DNA of 62,414 nt, taken from Halorubrum sp. SD626R. Its GTDB lineage: Archaea > Halobacteriota > Halobacteria > Halobacteriales > Haloferacaceae. The DNA lies in the NCBI RefSeq assembly GCF_001261915.1, contig NZ_CVRT01000040.1, forward strand, positions 1 to 62,414, written 5' to 3'. The position numbers and the translations under genes are program-made. The notes under the pieces are model-generated. The model was not told where the DNA came from. It saw nothing but the letters and a program-made list of their open reading frames with translations, and searched no databases. This document shows, piece after piece, positions 17,992 to 25,769 of the stretch. How positions within the stretch are numbered: the first letter of the stretch is position 1; every line of letters begins with the position of its first letter.

Positions 17992-19683
17992 ATGGACATC
18001 GCACTTGTCGGCGAGGGCCCCGCGGTCGACGCCGTCGCGGCCGCGCTCGGCGACGTCGACGTGAACGTGATGCCCGTCGAGCCGGGGCTGCTGGACGGCT
18101 TCGACCTCGCCGTCGTCGCCGACACCGCCGGCTCGTCGGCGTTCGCGGCCGCGAACGACGCCCTCGACCGCTGGGTCGCGATCGAGGTCGGCGGGCTCGG
18201 CGGCGTCCCACTCGACGACGTCGACGCCGCGGTCACCGTCTTCGACGCGGCCTGCTACGACTGCCTCCGGGCCCGGGTCGCGAGCGGCGGGGCGGAGCCG
18301 GCGGACGCCACGCAGGGCCGGCGGTCGGCCGTGCGCTACGCGGGCGCGCTCGCCGGGCGCCGCGTCATCCGCCTGCTCGCCGGCGACCCGGTCGCCGACA
18401 CGGTCGTCGAGGTCCCGGGCGCGGAGCGGACCCTCCTCCCCGCCCCCGGCTGCGACTGCGGCGACGCCCCCGGCGACGCGCTGCCGCGGGAGCACGCCGA
18501 CCGCTCGCTCGACGAGTCGATCGACCGCGCCGAGCGGGCGGTCGACCCCCGGATCGGCGCGCTCTCCGAGGTCGGCGAGCGGGAGTCGTTCCCGGTGCCG
18601 TACTACGTCGCGCGCGTCGCCGACACGACGCCCTTCTCCGACGTCCGGGCCGCGGAGTTCGGCGGCGGCGTCGCCGCCGGCTGGGACGCGGCGTTCATGA
18701 AGGCGCTCGGCGAGGGGTTAGAGCGGTACGCGGCGGGCGTCTACCGCGAGGCGTCGTTCACTCGCGCGCCGGCCGCGAACGTCCAGAACCCCGTGACGCC
18801 CGACGCGTTCGTGCGCCCCGACGATCACGAGGCGTACGACCGCGACGACCGGCTCGCGTGGGCGACGGGTGAGGCCCTCGCGACCGGCGAGCCCGCGAGC
18901 CTCCCGGCGGAGTTCGTCCGCTTCCCGCCGCTGGAGCGGCGGTATCGCCCCGCGATCACGACCGGGCTCGGGCTCGGGAACTCCGGGCCGGAAGCGGCGC
19001 TGTCGGGGCTGTACGAGGCCATCGAGCGCGACGCGACGATGACCAGCTGGTACTCGACCACGGAGCCGCTCGGACTGGAGGTCGAGGACCCGACGTTCGC
19101 CGAGCTGGAGAAGCGCGCGCGGGCCGAGTCGCTCTCCGTGACTCCCCTGCTCGTGACGACCGATATCGACGTGCCCGTGGTCGCGGTCGGCGTCGCCCGC
19201 GACGGGGACTGGCCCCGATTTGCGGCCGGGTCGGGCGCCGACCTCGATCCGGTCGCCGCGGCCCGGAGCGCGCTCGCGGAGGCGCTCCAGAACTGGACGG
19301 AGCTCCGGTCGATGGGCCCGGACGCCGCGGCCGACGAGGGCGCCGCGATCGGCCGCCACGCCGACTTCCCCGACGAGACGCGGGCGTTCTTCGACCCGGA
19401 CGCGAGCGTCGCCGCCGACGCCCTCGGCGAGCCGGAGCTCTCCGGAACCGACGAGTTGGAGGCCGTCGTCGACCGCGTCGAGACCGTCGGACTGGAGCCG
19501 TACGTCGCCCGGATCACGACTCGTGACCTCGCCGGGATGGGGTTCGAGGCGGTCCGCGTGCTGGTGCCGGGCGCGCAGCCCCTCTTCACCGGCGACCCCT
19601 TCTTCGGCGACCGCGCCCGCGACGTGCCGCGGTCGATGGGCTTCGAGCCGGAGCTTGCGAAGGAGTACCACCCGTTCCCGTAA
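17992..19683 (+). CDS. YcaO-domain ATP-dependent cyclodehydratase/thioamidation-type protein
   Basis: YcaO enzymes activate a backbone amide with ATP to form azolines, thioamides or amidines in peptides. This 563-residue protein has an N-terminal part (about 1-160) resembling the E1-like partner domain of azole-forming synthetases, with CYDCLRAR (near 86) and CDCGD (near 154) as possible Zn ligands. The YcaO domain follows with GEGLERYAAGVY, GLYEAIERDATM and SALAEALQNW, the ATP/Mg-binding signatures. It ends in HPFP, matching the Pro-rich C-terminus of cyclodehydratases. No precursor peptide or dehydrogenase is adjacent; neighbours are tbsP and a cupin. The substrate is unknown. Confidence 0.85.
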   Translation: MDIALVGEGPAVDAVAAALGDVDVNVMPVEPGLLDGFDLAVVADTAGSSAFAAANDALDRWVAIEVGGLGGVPLDDVDAAVTVFDAACYDCLRARVASGGAEPADATQGRRSAVRYAGALAGRRVIRLLAGDPVADTVVEVPGAERTLLPAPGCDCGDAPGDALPREHADRSLDESIDRAERAVDPRIGALSEVGERESFPVPYYVARVADTTPFSDVRAAEFGGGVAAGWDAAFMKALGEGLERYAAGVYREASFTRAPAANVQNPVTPDAFVRPDDHEAYDRDDRLAWATGEALATGEPASLPAEFVRFPPLERRYRPAITTGLGLGNSGPEAALSGLYEAIERDATMTSWYSTTEPLGLEVEDPTFAELEKRARAESLSVTPLLVTTDIDVPVVAVGVARDGDWPRFAAGSGADLDPVAAARSALAEALQNWTELRSMGPDAAADEGAAIGRHADFPDETRAFFDPDASVAADALGEPELSGTDELEAVVDRVETVGLEPYVARITTRDLAGMGFEAVRVLVPGAQPLFTGDPFFGDRARDVPRSMGFEPELAKEYHPFP

Positions 19684-19719
19684 CCACTATTTAAGTCGTT
19701 CCCGCCCGCCGGCTCTCTC

Positions 19720-20058
19720 ATGGACATCGTACCAGACGCGGACGTCGAGGCGGTCGAGGCGGTCGACGGCGTGTTCCTCACGCAAGGCGCGGTCGGCGAG
19801 GACGCCAGCGTGCAGCACTTCGTCATCGAGCCGGGCGCGTCGGTCCCCGAGCACGACCACCCGCACGAGCAGGTCGGCGCGATCATCGAGGGGGCGCTCA
19901 CGTTCCTCGTCGACGGGGAGGAGCTGGTCGTCGAGGCCGGCGACACGTACGCGATCCCGGGCGGCGAGCCGCACGCCGCGCGCAACGACGGCGACGAGAC
20001 GGTCGTGGGGTACGACATCTTCTCGCCGCCCCGCGCGAACCCGGACTGGAAGGAGTGA
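19720..20058 (+). CDS. Single-domain cupin
   Basis: A 112-residue cupin with motif 1, GASVPEHDHPHEQVGAIIEG (His, His, Glu metal ligands), and motif 2, VEAGDTYAIPGGEPHAARND (final His ligand). It is about the size of small sugar- or pectin-degradation-type cupins of unspecified role. An actatttaag box 30 bp upstream gives it its own promoter, though it follows the YcaO gene by only 36 bp. Element copy D begins 36 bp after the stop. Confidence 0.85.
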   Translation: MDIVPDADVEAVEAVDGVFLTQGAVGEDASVQHFVIEPGASVPEHDHPHEQVGAIIEGALTFLVDGEELVVEAGDTYAIPGGEPHAARNDGDETVVGYDIFSPPRANPDWKE

Positions 20059-20069
20059 GTAGTCAGGCG

Positions 20070-20450
20070 CTATTTATCACCAGACGGCGGTGCGGTGGCG
20101 CGTGCCTCCGAGGCCGCCTCGCGGCCGAGGAGCACGCGCGAGGGACGCCGCGAACGCCCGCAGAGCGTGAGCGGCGAGGCTGGGGAGGTGTGAGGTGCGG
20201 TGCGGTTGCGGTGGGCGGGACTCAAAGGGGCAGCCGCGAGGACGAAGACGGGCGACGTAAGGACCGCAAGGAGGGAGCGTAAGCGACCGACTGAGGACCG
20301 CAGCGAGGCCATCGAGTCCTCGCGGCTGGGGCTTTGGGGGTGGTCACCGCCGATCCGAACTCAACAACGTACGGCTGAGCGACTGGGGCTTTGGCGGTGT
20401 TCACCCTCGATCCGTCGTCAATGGTTTATAAACGAGCGGCCGGGGCTTCA
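20070..20450 (+). repeat. Dispersed element, copy D
   Basis: A TATA-like ctatttatc (20070-20078), GGTGGCGCG at 20094, stem I, the GAGGCTGGGGAGGTGTGAGG block, and stem II (CAAAGGGGCAGCCGCGAGGAC with GTCCTCGCGGCTGGGGCTTTG) with the GGG/GGG internal loop. The tail has GCGGCTGGGGCTTTGG-like units at 20322, 20379 and 20436, exactly 57 bp apart, with ttcacc..cgatccg and, in the last, tttataaa between them. It starts 36 bp after the cupin stop. Together with 20451-20560 it fills a 502-bp gap. Confidence 0.88.
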
Positions 20451-20560
20451 CTAGTCCCCGCTATCGCTGAAGCGGCGGAGTCGTAACGAACGCGATCAGG
20501 GGCAACGCCCGCCACTGTCACGCACCCTTTACCGGTCGCCCGCGAAACGACAGCATCGCA

Positions 20561-21565
20561 ATGGCACGCGCGAGCGCCGGGGCCCGACTCCACTTCGGCT
20601 TCTGTAATCTCAGCCTCTCGCACGAGCGGCTGTACGGCGCCCTCGGCCTCGGCCTCGCGGAGCCCCGCGTCGTCGTCGAAGCGGAGCCGGCCGACCGGGT
20701 CAGTGTCGAGACGATCGACGATACCGACTCCGCCGCCGACCCCGCCGTCGGCGACGACGTCCGCGAGTACGCCCGCACCGCCGTCGACCTGCTCGGCGTC
20801 GACGGCGCGCGCGTCACCGTCCGCGAGTCCCTCCCGCGCCACGCCGGCCTCGGGAGCGGGACCCAGCTGGCCGCGGCGACGCTCGCCGCGATCGGGGTCG
20901 CCCACGGGAGAGACCCGAAGGTCCGCGAGCGCGCCCCGGCGCTCGGCCGCGGCGGGCGCTCCGGCGTCGGCGTCGCGGCCTTCGAGGCGGGCGGGTTCGT
21001 CCTCGACGTCGGCCACCCGACCGCCCGGTTCACGACCGACCGCCCCGCGGACGGCGAGTGGACCGTGCCGCCGGTGGCCGCCCGTCACGCCGTCCCCGAC
21101 GACTGGCGGTTCCTGCTCGTGCGTCCCGACGCCGACCCGGGGAGGAGCGGCGACGCCGAGGACGACGCGATGCGGACCGCGGTCGAGCGCGCGGACCCCG
21201 GGCTCGCCGACCGGATCGGCGGGATCGTCACCCGGCGGGTGCTCCCCGCGGTCGCGACCGGGAACGCCGAGCGGTTCGGCGCCGCGGTCGCGGAGATCGG
21301 CCGGCTCAACGGCGCCTGGTACGCCGACGAGCAGGGCGGCGTCTACCGCCCGCCGGTCGGCGACGTGGTGGCGTCGCTGTCGGCCGCGGCGTCGGTGTTC
21401 GGCGCGGGCCAGTCCTCGTGGGGTCCGACGGTCTACGGCGTCACGGACGCCGCGAACGCCGACGCTGCGGCCGCGGCGGGCGAGCGCGCGCTCGACGAGG
21501 CGGGCGTGTCCGGGTCGGTCGCGGTCGTCCGCGCGGCCGAGGGCGGGGCGCGGGTGGAGGAGTAG
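20561..21565 (+). CDS. Beta-ribofuranosylaminobenzene 5'-phosphate synthase family protein
   Basis: A 334-residue GHMP-fold protein resembling beta-RFAP synthase, which joins 4-hydroxybenzoate or p-aminobenzoate to PRPP at the start of methanopterin synthesis. It shows RLHFGFCNLSL at the N-terminus, the GHMP glycine loop in PRHAGLGSGTQLAAATL, GRGGRSGVGVAAFEAGGFVL, and a C-terminal FGAGQSSWGPTVYGV. Haloarchaea are not methanogens, so the true product here (a modified folate, or another aryl glycoside) is not clear. The gene starts after element D. Confidence 0.85.
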   Translation: MARASAGARLHFGFCNLSLSHERLYGALGLGLAEPRVVVEAEPADRVSVETIDDTDSAADPAVGDDVREYARTAVDLLGVDGARVTVRESLPRHAGLGSGTQLAAATLAAIGVAHGRDPKVRERAPALGRGGRSGVGVAAFEAGGFVLDVGHPTARFTTDRPADGEWTVPPVAARHAVPDDWRFLLVRPDADPGRSGDAEDDAMRTAVERADPGLADRIGGIVTRRVLPAVATGNAERFGAAVAEIGRLNGAWYADEQGGVYRPPVGDVVASLSAAASVFGAGQSSWGPTVYGVTDAANADAAAAAGERALDEAGVSGSVAVVRAAEGGARVEE

Positions 21566-21646
21566 GCGACGGCCGCTTCGCCTCGTGCCTGCTCGCATCC
21601 CCGCGCGAGCAACAACACTAAGCGGGGCGGCGACCCGGTACGGGAC

Positions 21647-22483
21647 ATGACGAGCGTTCCGTTCGGCGTCGCCCGCCTCGACTCGATCCTCGGCGGCGGG
21701 GCGCCGCCGGGCAACGTCGTGCTGCTCGCCGGCGAGTCCGGGGCCGGCGCGCGCGAGTTCTGCTACACCAGCGCGGCGATGAACGCGCTCGGACGCGCCG
21801 ACGCGGAGCTGTTCGACCTCTACTACGGCGACCTCTCGCCCGACGCCGAACTCCCGGAGAGCGTCCACTACCTCTCCTTTACCGCCGACACCGACGCGCT
21901 CACCCGCGAGATGGGGTACACGATGGCGGACGAGATCGTCGACGCCGCCATCGACGAGATCGCCTTCCGGGACCTCTCGCCGGAGTACTTCCAGCTGAGC
22001 CCGATCCCCCGCGACTGGTACGAGGAGGAGACGGCGTCGATCACGGAGCTCGGCGACCGCGGCGAGTACGAGGACGTGCTCACGGCGTTCGGCGACTACC
22101 TCTCGGCGAACGCCGACGGAAGCTTAGTCTGTATCGACTCCGTCACCGACCTCGTCTCGATGGTCGACGAGGACACGGAGTGGAGTGACGTGGCGATGGT
22201 GATGAAGGGGCTGAAGAAGGCCGCCTACGAGTGGGGCGGGCTCATCCTCGTGTTAGTGAACACCGACTCGATCTCCGACCGCGAGTTCGGCGCCCTGATG
22301 GACGCCGCGGGCGGCACCCTCCAGTTCACGTGGGAGAGCGGCGGCTCCCAGCGCGCCCGGACGATGTTCGTCCGCGAGTTCCGCGGCGTCCTCTCGCGGC
22401 TGGAGGCGGAGAACATCGTCCGGTTCGAGACCGAGATCCACGACGGCGGTTTCGACATCAGCGACGTGCGGAAGATCCGGTGA
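21647..22483 (+). CDS. KaiC/RAD55-like RecA-fold protein with degenerate P-loop
   Basis: A 278-residue RecA-superfamily protein starting PFGVARLDSILGGGAPPGNV, the standard KaiC/GvpD/RAD55 opening. The P-loop reads GESGAGAREF, so the invariant Lys and Ser/Thr of Walker A are missing. The Walker B-like strand GSLVCIDSVTDLV is kept. Such proteins are common in haloarchaea (often named HTR-like) and may act as regulators rather than ATPases. No partner kinase or receptor is adjacent. Confidence 0.82.
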   Translation: MTSVPFGVARLDSILGGGAPPGNVVLLAGESGAGAREFCYTSAAMNALGRADAELFDLYYGDLSPDAELPESVHYLSFTADTDALTREMGYTMADEIVDAAIDEIAFRDLSPEYFQLSPIPRDWYEEETASITELGDRGEYEDVLTAFGDYLSANADGSLVCIDSVTDLVSMVDEDTEWSDVAMVMKGLKKAAYEWGGLILVLVNTDSISDREFGALMDAAGGTLQFTWESGGSQRARTMFVREFRGVLSRLEAENIVRFETEIHDGGFDISDVRKIR

Positions 22484-22558
22484 GGAGGCCCCGGCGCCGC
22501 GGGAGGCGCCGCCCGATCGGGCTCGACGCCGAGTATCGATCCGGAGAACGACGCGACA

Positions 22559-22569
22559 GATTACTTAAG
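22559..22569 (+). promoter_or_regulatory. TATA box before a six-codon leader ORF
   Basis: The box gattacttaag is centred about 28 bp before the ATG at 22593. The predicted transcript begins at that ATG and not at the main start (22610). Confidence 0.45.
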
Positions 22570-22592
22570 TCTGCCCGCTAAACGAGTCGTAG

Positions 22593-22613
22593 ATGACGGA
22601 GACTCCTCAATGA
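22593..22613 (+). CDS. Possible six-codon leader ORF (MTETPQ)
   Basis: An ATG placed where a leaderless transcript would begin opens a six-codon frame whose TGA overlaps the ATG of the next gene (ATGA). This could be a leaderless start followed by termination-reinitiation, or a chance ATG. Confidence 0.3.
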   Translation: MTETPQ

Positions 22614-23461
22614 GTGACCTCGATCCGACCGACGGGACGGTCGACGACGCGGTCGAGGCCGCGGCCGACGAGGTCGGCGTGGCCCGCGAGGAGCTCCTGA
22701 AGCGCGCGATCGTCGCGCTCGCGGAGGCCGAGGGGGTCGACGTGCCGGACGCCGAGGCGGTGGCGGCGATCGACTCCCGGCTGGACGCCCTCGACGCCGA
22801 GGTCGACGAGAAGGTCGGGGACCTCCGGGAGCGCTTCGTCGAGCTCTACCGCGAGCTGGAGTCCGCGGCGCCGGCCGACCACGCGCACCCCGAGACGGCC
22901 GAGCGGCTGGACGCGCTCGCGACCGACCTCGACGCGATCGCCGAGCGGCTCGACGAGGTCGAGGCGGACGCGGCGGCGCGATCGACGGCCGACGAGGCGG
23001 TCGAGGAGCGCGTCGGCGAGCTCGACGACCGGCTCGCGAGCGTCGAGGAGCGCGTGGACGACCTCGCGGAGCTTGAGGCGCGCGTCGACGCGATCGACAC
23101 GGAGGAGCTCGACGACAAGCTCTCGCGCGTCGCGAGCGCGGTCGTCAGAGTCCGGCGCCGGCTGGAGGCGGCCGAGCGCGACCGCGCCGACCGCGAGCGG
23201 CTCGACGCGCTGTCGGCGACCGCGAACCGGAACGGGGTCCGGAAGGCGGCCTGCACCGACTGCGGCGAGACCGTCGACGTCGGGCTGCTGACGGAGCCGG
23301 AGTGTCCCCACTGCGGCCGGGAGTTCGCCGAGCTGGAGCCGAACCCCGGCTTCCTCGGCACCTCGCGGCTCGTCGCCGCGGAGCAGCCCGCCCTCGACGG
23401 CGACGTCGACGACGAAGAGACGGGCGGCGTGAGCACCCGAGACCCCGGAGGCGACCGATGA
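22610..23461 (+). CDS. Coiled-coil protein with C-terminal zinc ribbon
   Basis: A 283-residue acidic protein of unknown function. Residues 1-40 may fold (VEAAADEVGVAREELLKRAI); residues about 45-205 are long heptad-rich coiled coil. A zinc ribbon follows at about 212-240: CTDCGETVDVGLLTEPECPHCG (two CxxC pairs). The tail is acidic. Its stop overlaps the next ATG (ATGA), so it is coupled to the following Cys-motif protein; the two probably act together. Confidence 0.75.
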   Translation: MSDLDPTDGTVDDAVEAAADEVGVAREELLKRAIVALAEAEGVDVPDAEAVAAIDSRLDALDAEVDEKVGDLRERFVELYRELESAAPADHAHPETAERLDALATDLDAIAERLDEVEADAAARSTADEAVEERVGELDDRLASVEERVDDLAELEARVDAIDTEELDDKLSRVASAVVRVRRRLEAAERDRADRERLDALSATANRNGVRKAACTDCGETVDVGLLTEPECPHCGREFAELEPNPGFLGTSRLVAAEQPALDGDVDDEETGGVSTRDPGGDR

Positions 23462-24159
23462 GCGACGAGGGAGACGGGCCGCGGGGCGACCCCGACGGAA
23501 ACGACGAGGACGACCCGTTCGACGCCCTCGCCGACCCCACCGAGGGCGACGAACACGCAGCGATCGACGAGTCCGCCGAGGTTGACGACCCCTTCGCCGA
23601 GCTCGGTGCGGGGGTCGACACCGAGGACGCCGACGACTTCGGGGAGGGCGGATCCGACGATTCCGGTTTCGACGGCTTCGATTCGGACGGCTTCGACCCG
23701 GACGGCTTCGACGCAGACGACTCCGAACCCGGCGGCTCAGGACCCGACGCGGTCGGTCTCGGAGCCGGTTCGCCCGCCGCCGGAGACGCCCCCGACTCGG
23801 GCGACCCCGATCCCTTCGGCGACCTCGGTCCCGCCGACTCGGGCGACCTCGACGACGCGTTCGAGCGGATGGACGTCGGCGGCGCGGCCGAAGAGGACAT
23901 CTGGGAGTCTCTCGACGCGGACGCCGGGGTCGCCGACGCGGCGGGCGAGGCGACGTCAGCGCCCGGCGAGGGCGACGCGGAGCACGTCGTCTCGAAGCGG
24001 ACGTACTGCCAGCAGTGCCCGCACTTCACCCCGCCGCCGGAGGTCGCGTGCACCCACGAGGGGACGAGCATCGTCGAGGCGGTCGGTTTCGACGAGTTCC
24101 GGGTGCGGAACTGCCCGATGATCTCCGAGGAGGACCCGACGTTCGATTCCGGCGAATGA
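23458..24159 (+). CDS. Acidic repeat protein with a C-terminal four-cysteine motif
   Basis: A 233-residue protein. The first 175 residues are Asp/Gly/Ser-rich and disordered, with repeats FDGFDSDGFDPDGFDADD near 75-95 and several DDPF/DPFGDL motifs that could bind partners. The last 60 hold a conserved-looking CQQCPHFTPPPEVACTHEGT followed by RVRNCPM: four Cys and two His, a likely metal site. It starts inside the stop codon of the zinc-ribbon coiled-coil gene. I do not recognise the family. Confidence 0.75.
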   Translation: MSDEGDGPRGDPDGNDEDDPFDALADPTEGDEHAAIDESAEVDDPFAELGAGVDTEDADDFGEGGSDDSGFDGFDSDGFDPDGFDADDSEPGGSGPDAVGLGAGSPAAGDAPDSGDPDPFGDLGPADSGDLDDAFERMDVGGAAEEDIWESLDADAGVADAAGEATSAPGEGDAEHVVSKRTYCQQCPHFTPPPEVACTHEGTSIVEAVGFDEFRVRNCPMISEEDPTFDSGE

Positions 24160-24245
24160 ACTGAATACAGTTACGCCGAGACGAAGCGATCCCGACGGCG
24201 GTTTCTGAACAGCCTCAAGCGTCTCGGACACGACCGTCCTCCACG

Positions 24246-25361
24246 GTGGGAATCGTCGATAAAACGCGACGGCGCGGGGTCGAGTTCGGTCCGGGGGCGG
24301 TCACCGGGGCGATAGGGGATTCGATTACGGTCGTCCCGCTCGTCGTCGCGCTGTCGCTCCTGACCGGCGTGTCGCTGCCGCACGCGCTCGCCGGCTTCGG
24401 CGTCTTCCAGGTCGTCTGGGGGGTTCGGTACGGGCTCCCCGTGTCCGTCGAGCCGATGAAGGCGTTGGCCGCGCTGGCGATCGCCGGCGCGCTGACGTAC
24501 GCCGAGCTCGCGCTGGCCGGGCTGGTCCTCGGCGTCCTCCTCCTCGCGGTCGGGCTCACGGGCACCCTCGCGCGGGTCGAACGCTGGATCGGCGAGCCGG
24601 TGATCCGCGGGGTCCAGTTCGCGGTCGGGCTGCTCCTCCTGCGGACCGGCGTCGATCTGGCGCTTGGCGACCCGGTCCTCGCGGCCGTCGGCGTCGGGAT
24701 CGCCGCCCTCGCGGCCCTCGCCGGGCACCCGAAGGCGAGCGCGCTCGCGGTGGCGGTCGCGGGCGTCGTGATCGCCCTCGTCACCGCCGGTATCCCCGCG
24801 CCGCAGTGGCCCGGCGCGCCCCCGACGCCGTCGCTCTCGGCGCTCTCGGCGGCGGCCACTCGGAGCGCGGCCGACGGCGTGGTCGCGCAGCTCGCGATGA
24901 CGATCGGCAACGCCGCGCTCGCGACCTCCCTGCTGTTCGCCGACCTGTTCGACGCCGAGGTGACCCCGGACGAGCTCTCGGCGAGCATGGGCGCGACGAA
25001 CCTGATCGCGGTGCCGCTCGGAGCGATCCCGATGTGTCACGGCTGTGACGGCGTCGCCGGGAAGCACGCGTTCGGCGCGCGCACCGGGGGCGCCAACGTC
25101 GTCCTCGGCGCCGGCTACTTCCTCGCCGTCCCGTTCGCGACGCCCGCTCTCCTCGGCGCCTTCCCGGTGGCGATGCTCGGCGCGCTGCTCGCGATCGTCG
25201 CCGTCTCGCTCGCGCGCAACGCCGTCGACTCGGAGAACGTCGCGCTCTCGGTCGCCATCGGGCTCGCCGCGCTGGCGACGAACCTCGGCGTCGCGTTCCT
25301 GCTCGGGATCGTCGCGCACCTCGCGTGGGAGCGGATCGGCGAGAACGTCGACAGTATATAA
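24246..25361 (+). CDS. MOT1-type molybdate/sulfate transporter
   Basis: A 371-residue integral membrane protein with about ten helices. It matches the MOT1 family (related to SulP but without the STAS domain): FGPGAVTGAIGDSITVVPLV at the start, LPVSVEPMKALAALAIAGAL, IGNAALATSLLFADLF, and PMCHGCDGVAGKHAFGARTG, the family's signature region. It probably imports molybdate. GTG start. A palindrome AACTG-AATA-CAGTT lies at 24159-24172, upstream. The stop codon lies inside the TATA-like box of element copy E. Confidence 0.88.
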   Translation: MGIVDKTRRRGVEFGPGAVTGAIGDSITVVPLVVALSLLTGVSLPHALAGFGVFQVVWGVRYGLPVSVEPMKALAALAIAGALTYAELALAGLVLGVLLLAVGLTGTLARVERWIGEPVIRGVQFAVGLLLLRTGVDLALGDPVLAAVGVGIAALAALAGHPKASALAVAVAGVVIALVTAGIPAPQWPGAPPTPSLSALSAAATRSAADGVVAQLAMTIGNAALATSLLFADLFDAEVTPDELSASMGATNLIAVPLGAIPMCHGCDGVAGKHAFGARTGGANVVLGAGYFLAVPFATPALLGAFPVAMLGALLAIVAVSLARNAVDSENVALSVAIGLAALATNLGVAFLLGIVAHLAWERIGENVDSI

Positions 25362-25684
25362 ATGGACGGCGGTGCGGTGGCGCGTGCCTCCGAGGCCGCT
25401 TTGCGGCCGAGGAGCACGCGCGAGGGACGCGGCGACCGAAGGGAGCCGCGAGGTTGGGGAGGCGTGAGGCTGCGATGCTGTGCGGCCAGGGTGGGACTCA
25501 AAGGGGCAGCCGGGAGGGCGGCGCAGGCGACGTAAGCACCACAGGGAGCGAGCAAGGCGAGCGACCGAGGAGCGCAACGAGCGTGCGCCGCCCTCCCGGC
25601 TGGGGCTTTGGAGCGATTCGCCGTCGATCGGTAGCTGCCCACGTCTGACCGAGCGGCTGGGGCTTTGGAGGTGTTCACCGCGTC
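25355..25684 (+). repeat. Dispersed element, copy E (compensatory stem changes)
   Basis: The TATA-like tatataaat (25355-25363) overlaps the stop of the MOT1 gene; GGTGGCGCG starts at 25376. Stem I has the loop variant GGCCGCTTTGCGGCC. In stem II, relative to the other copies, G25513 replaces C and pairs with C25596 (G in others), and G25518 replaces A and pairs with C25591 (T in others): two full base-pair substitutions. The GGG/GGG internal loop is unchanged. The right arm recurs 57 bp on (25596 to 25653), followed by gaggtgttcaccg. The gap to TFS at 25770 holds nothing else clear. Confidence 0.88.
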
Positions 25685-25769
25685 GCCGACTATCTTTAAT
25701 CGAACAAACCAGTCGTATCGAGCGCAGTCACGGGAGCTAAACCGCTTGACACCCTATCGCGGCGCATCT

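Noticed and set aside
20055..20282. Similar translated peptides (CGGACLRGRLAAEEHARG-like) across element copies
   Set aside because: The similarity follows from the nucleotide repeat. Frames are interrupted or shifted between copies, loops change by non-codon lengths, and the paired changes preserve stems, not residues.
20322..20450. The 57-bp repeats as a CRISPR array
   Set aside because: Only two or three units occur, spacers are partly conserved between copies, and no cas genes are present.
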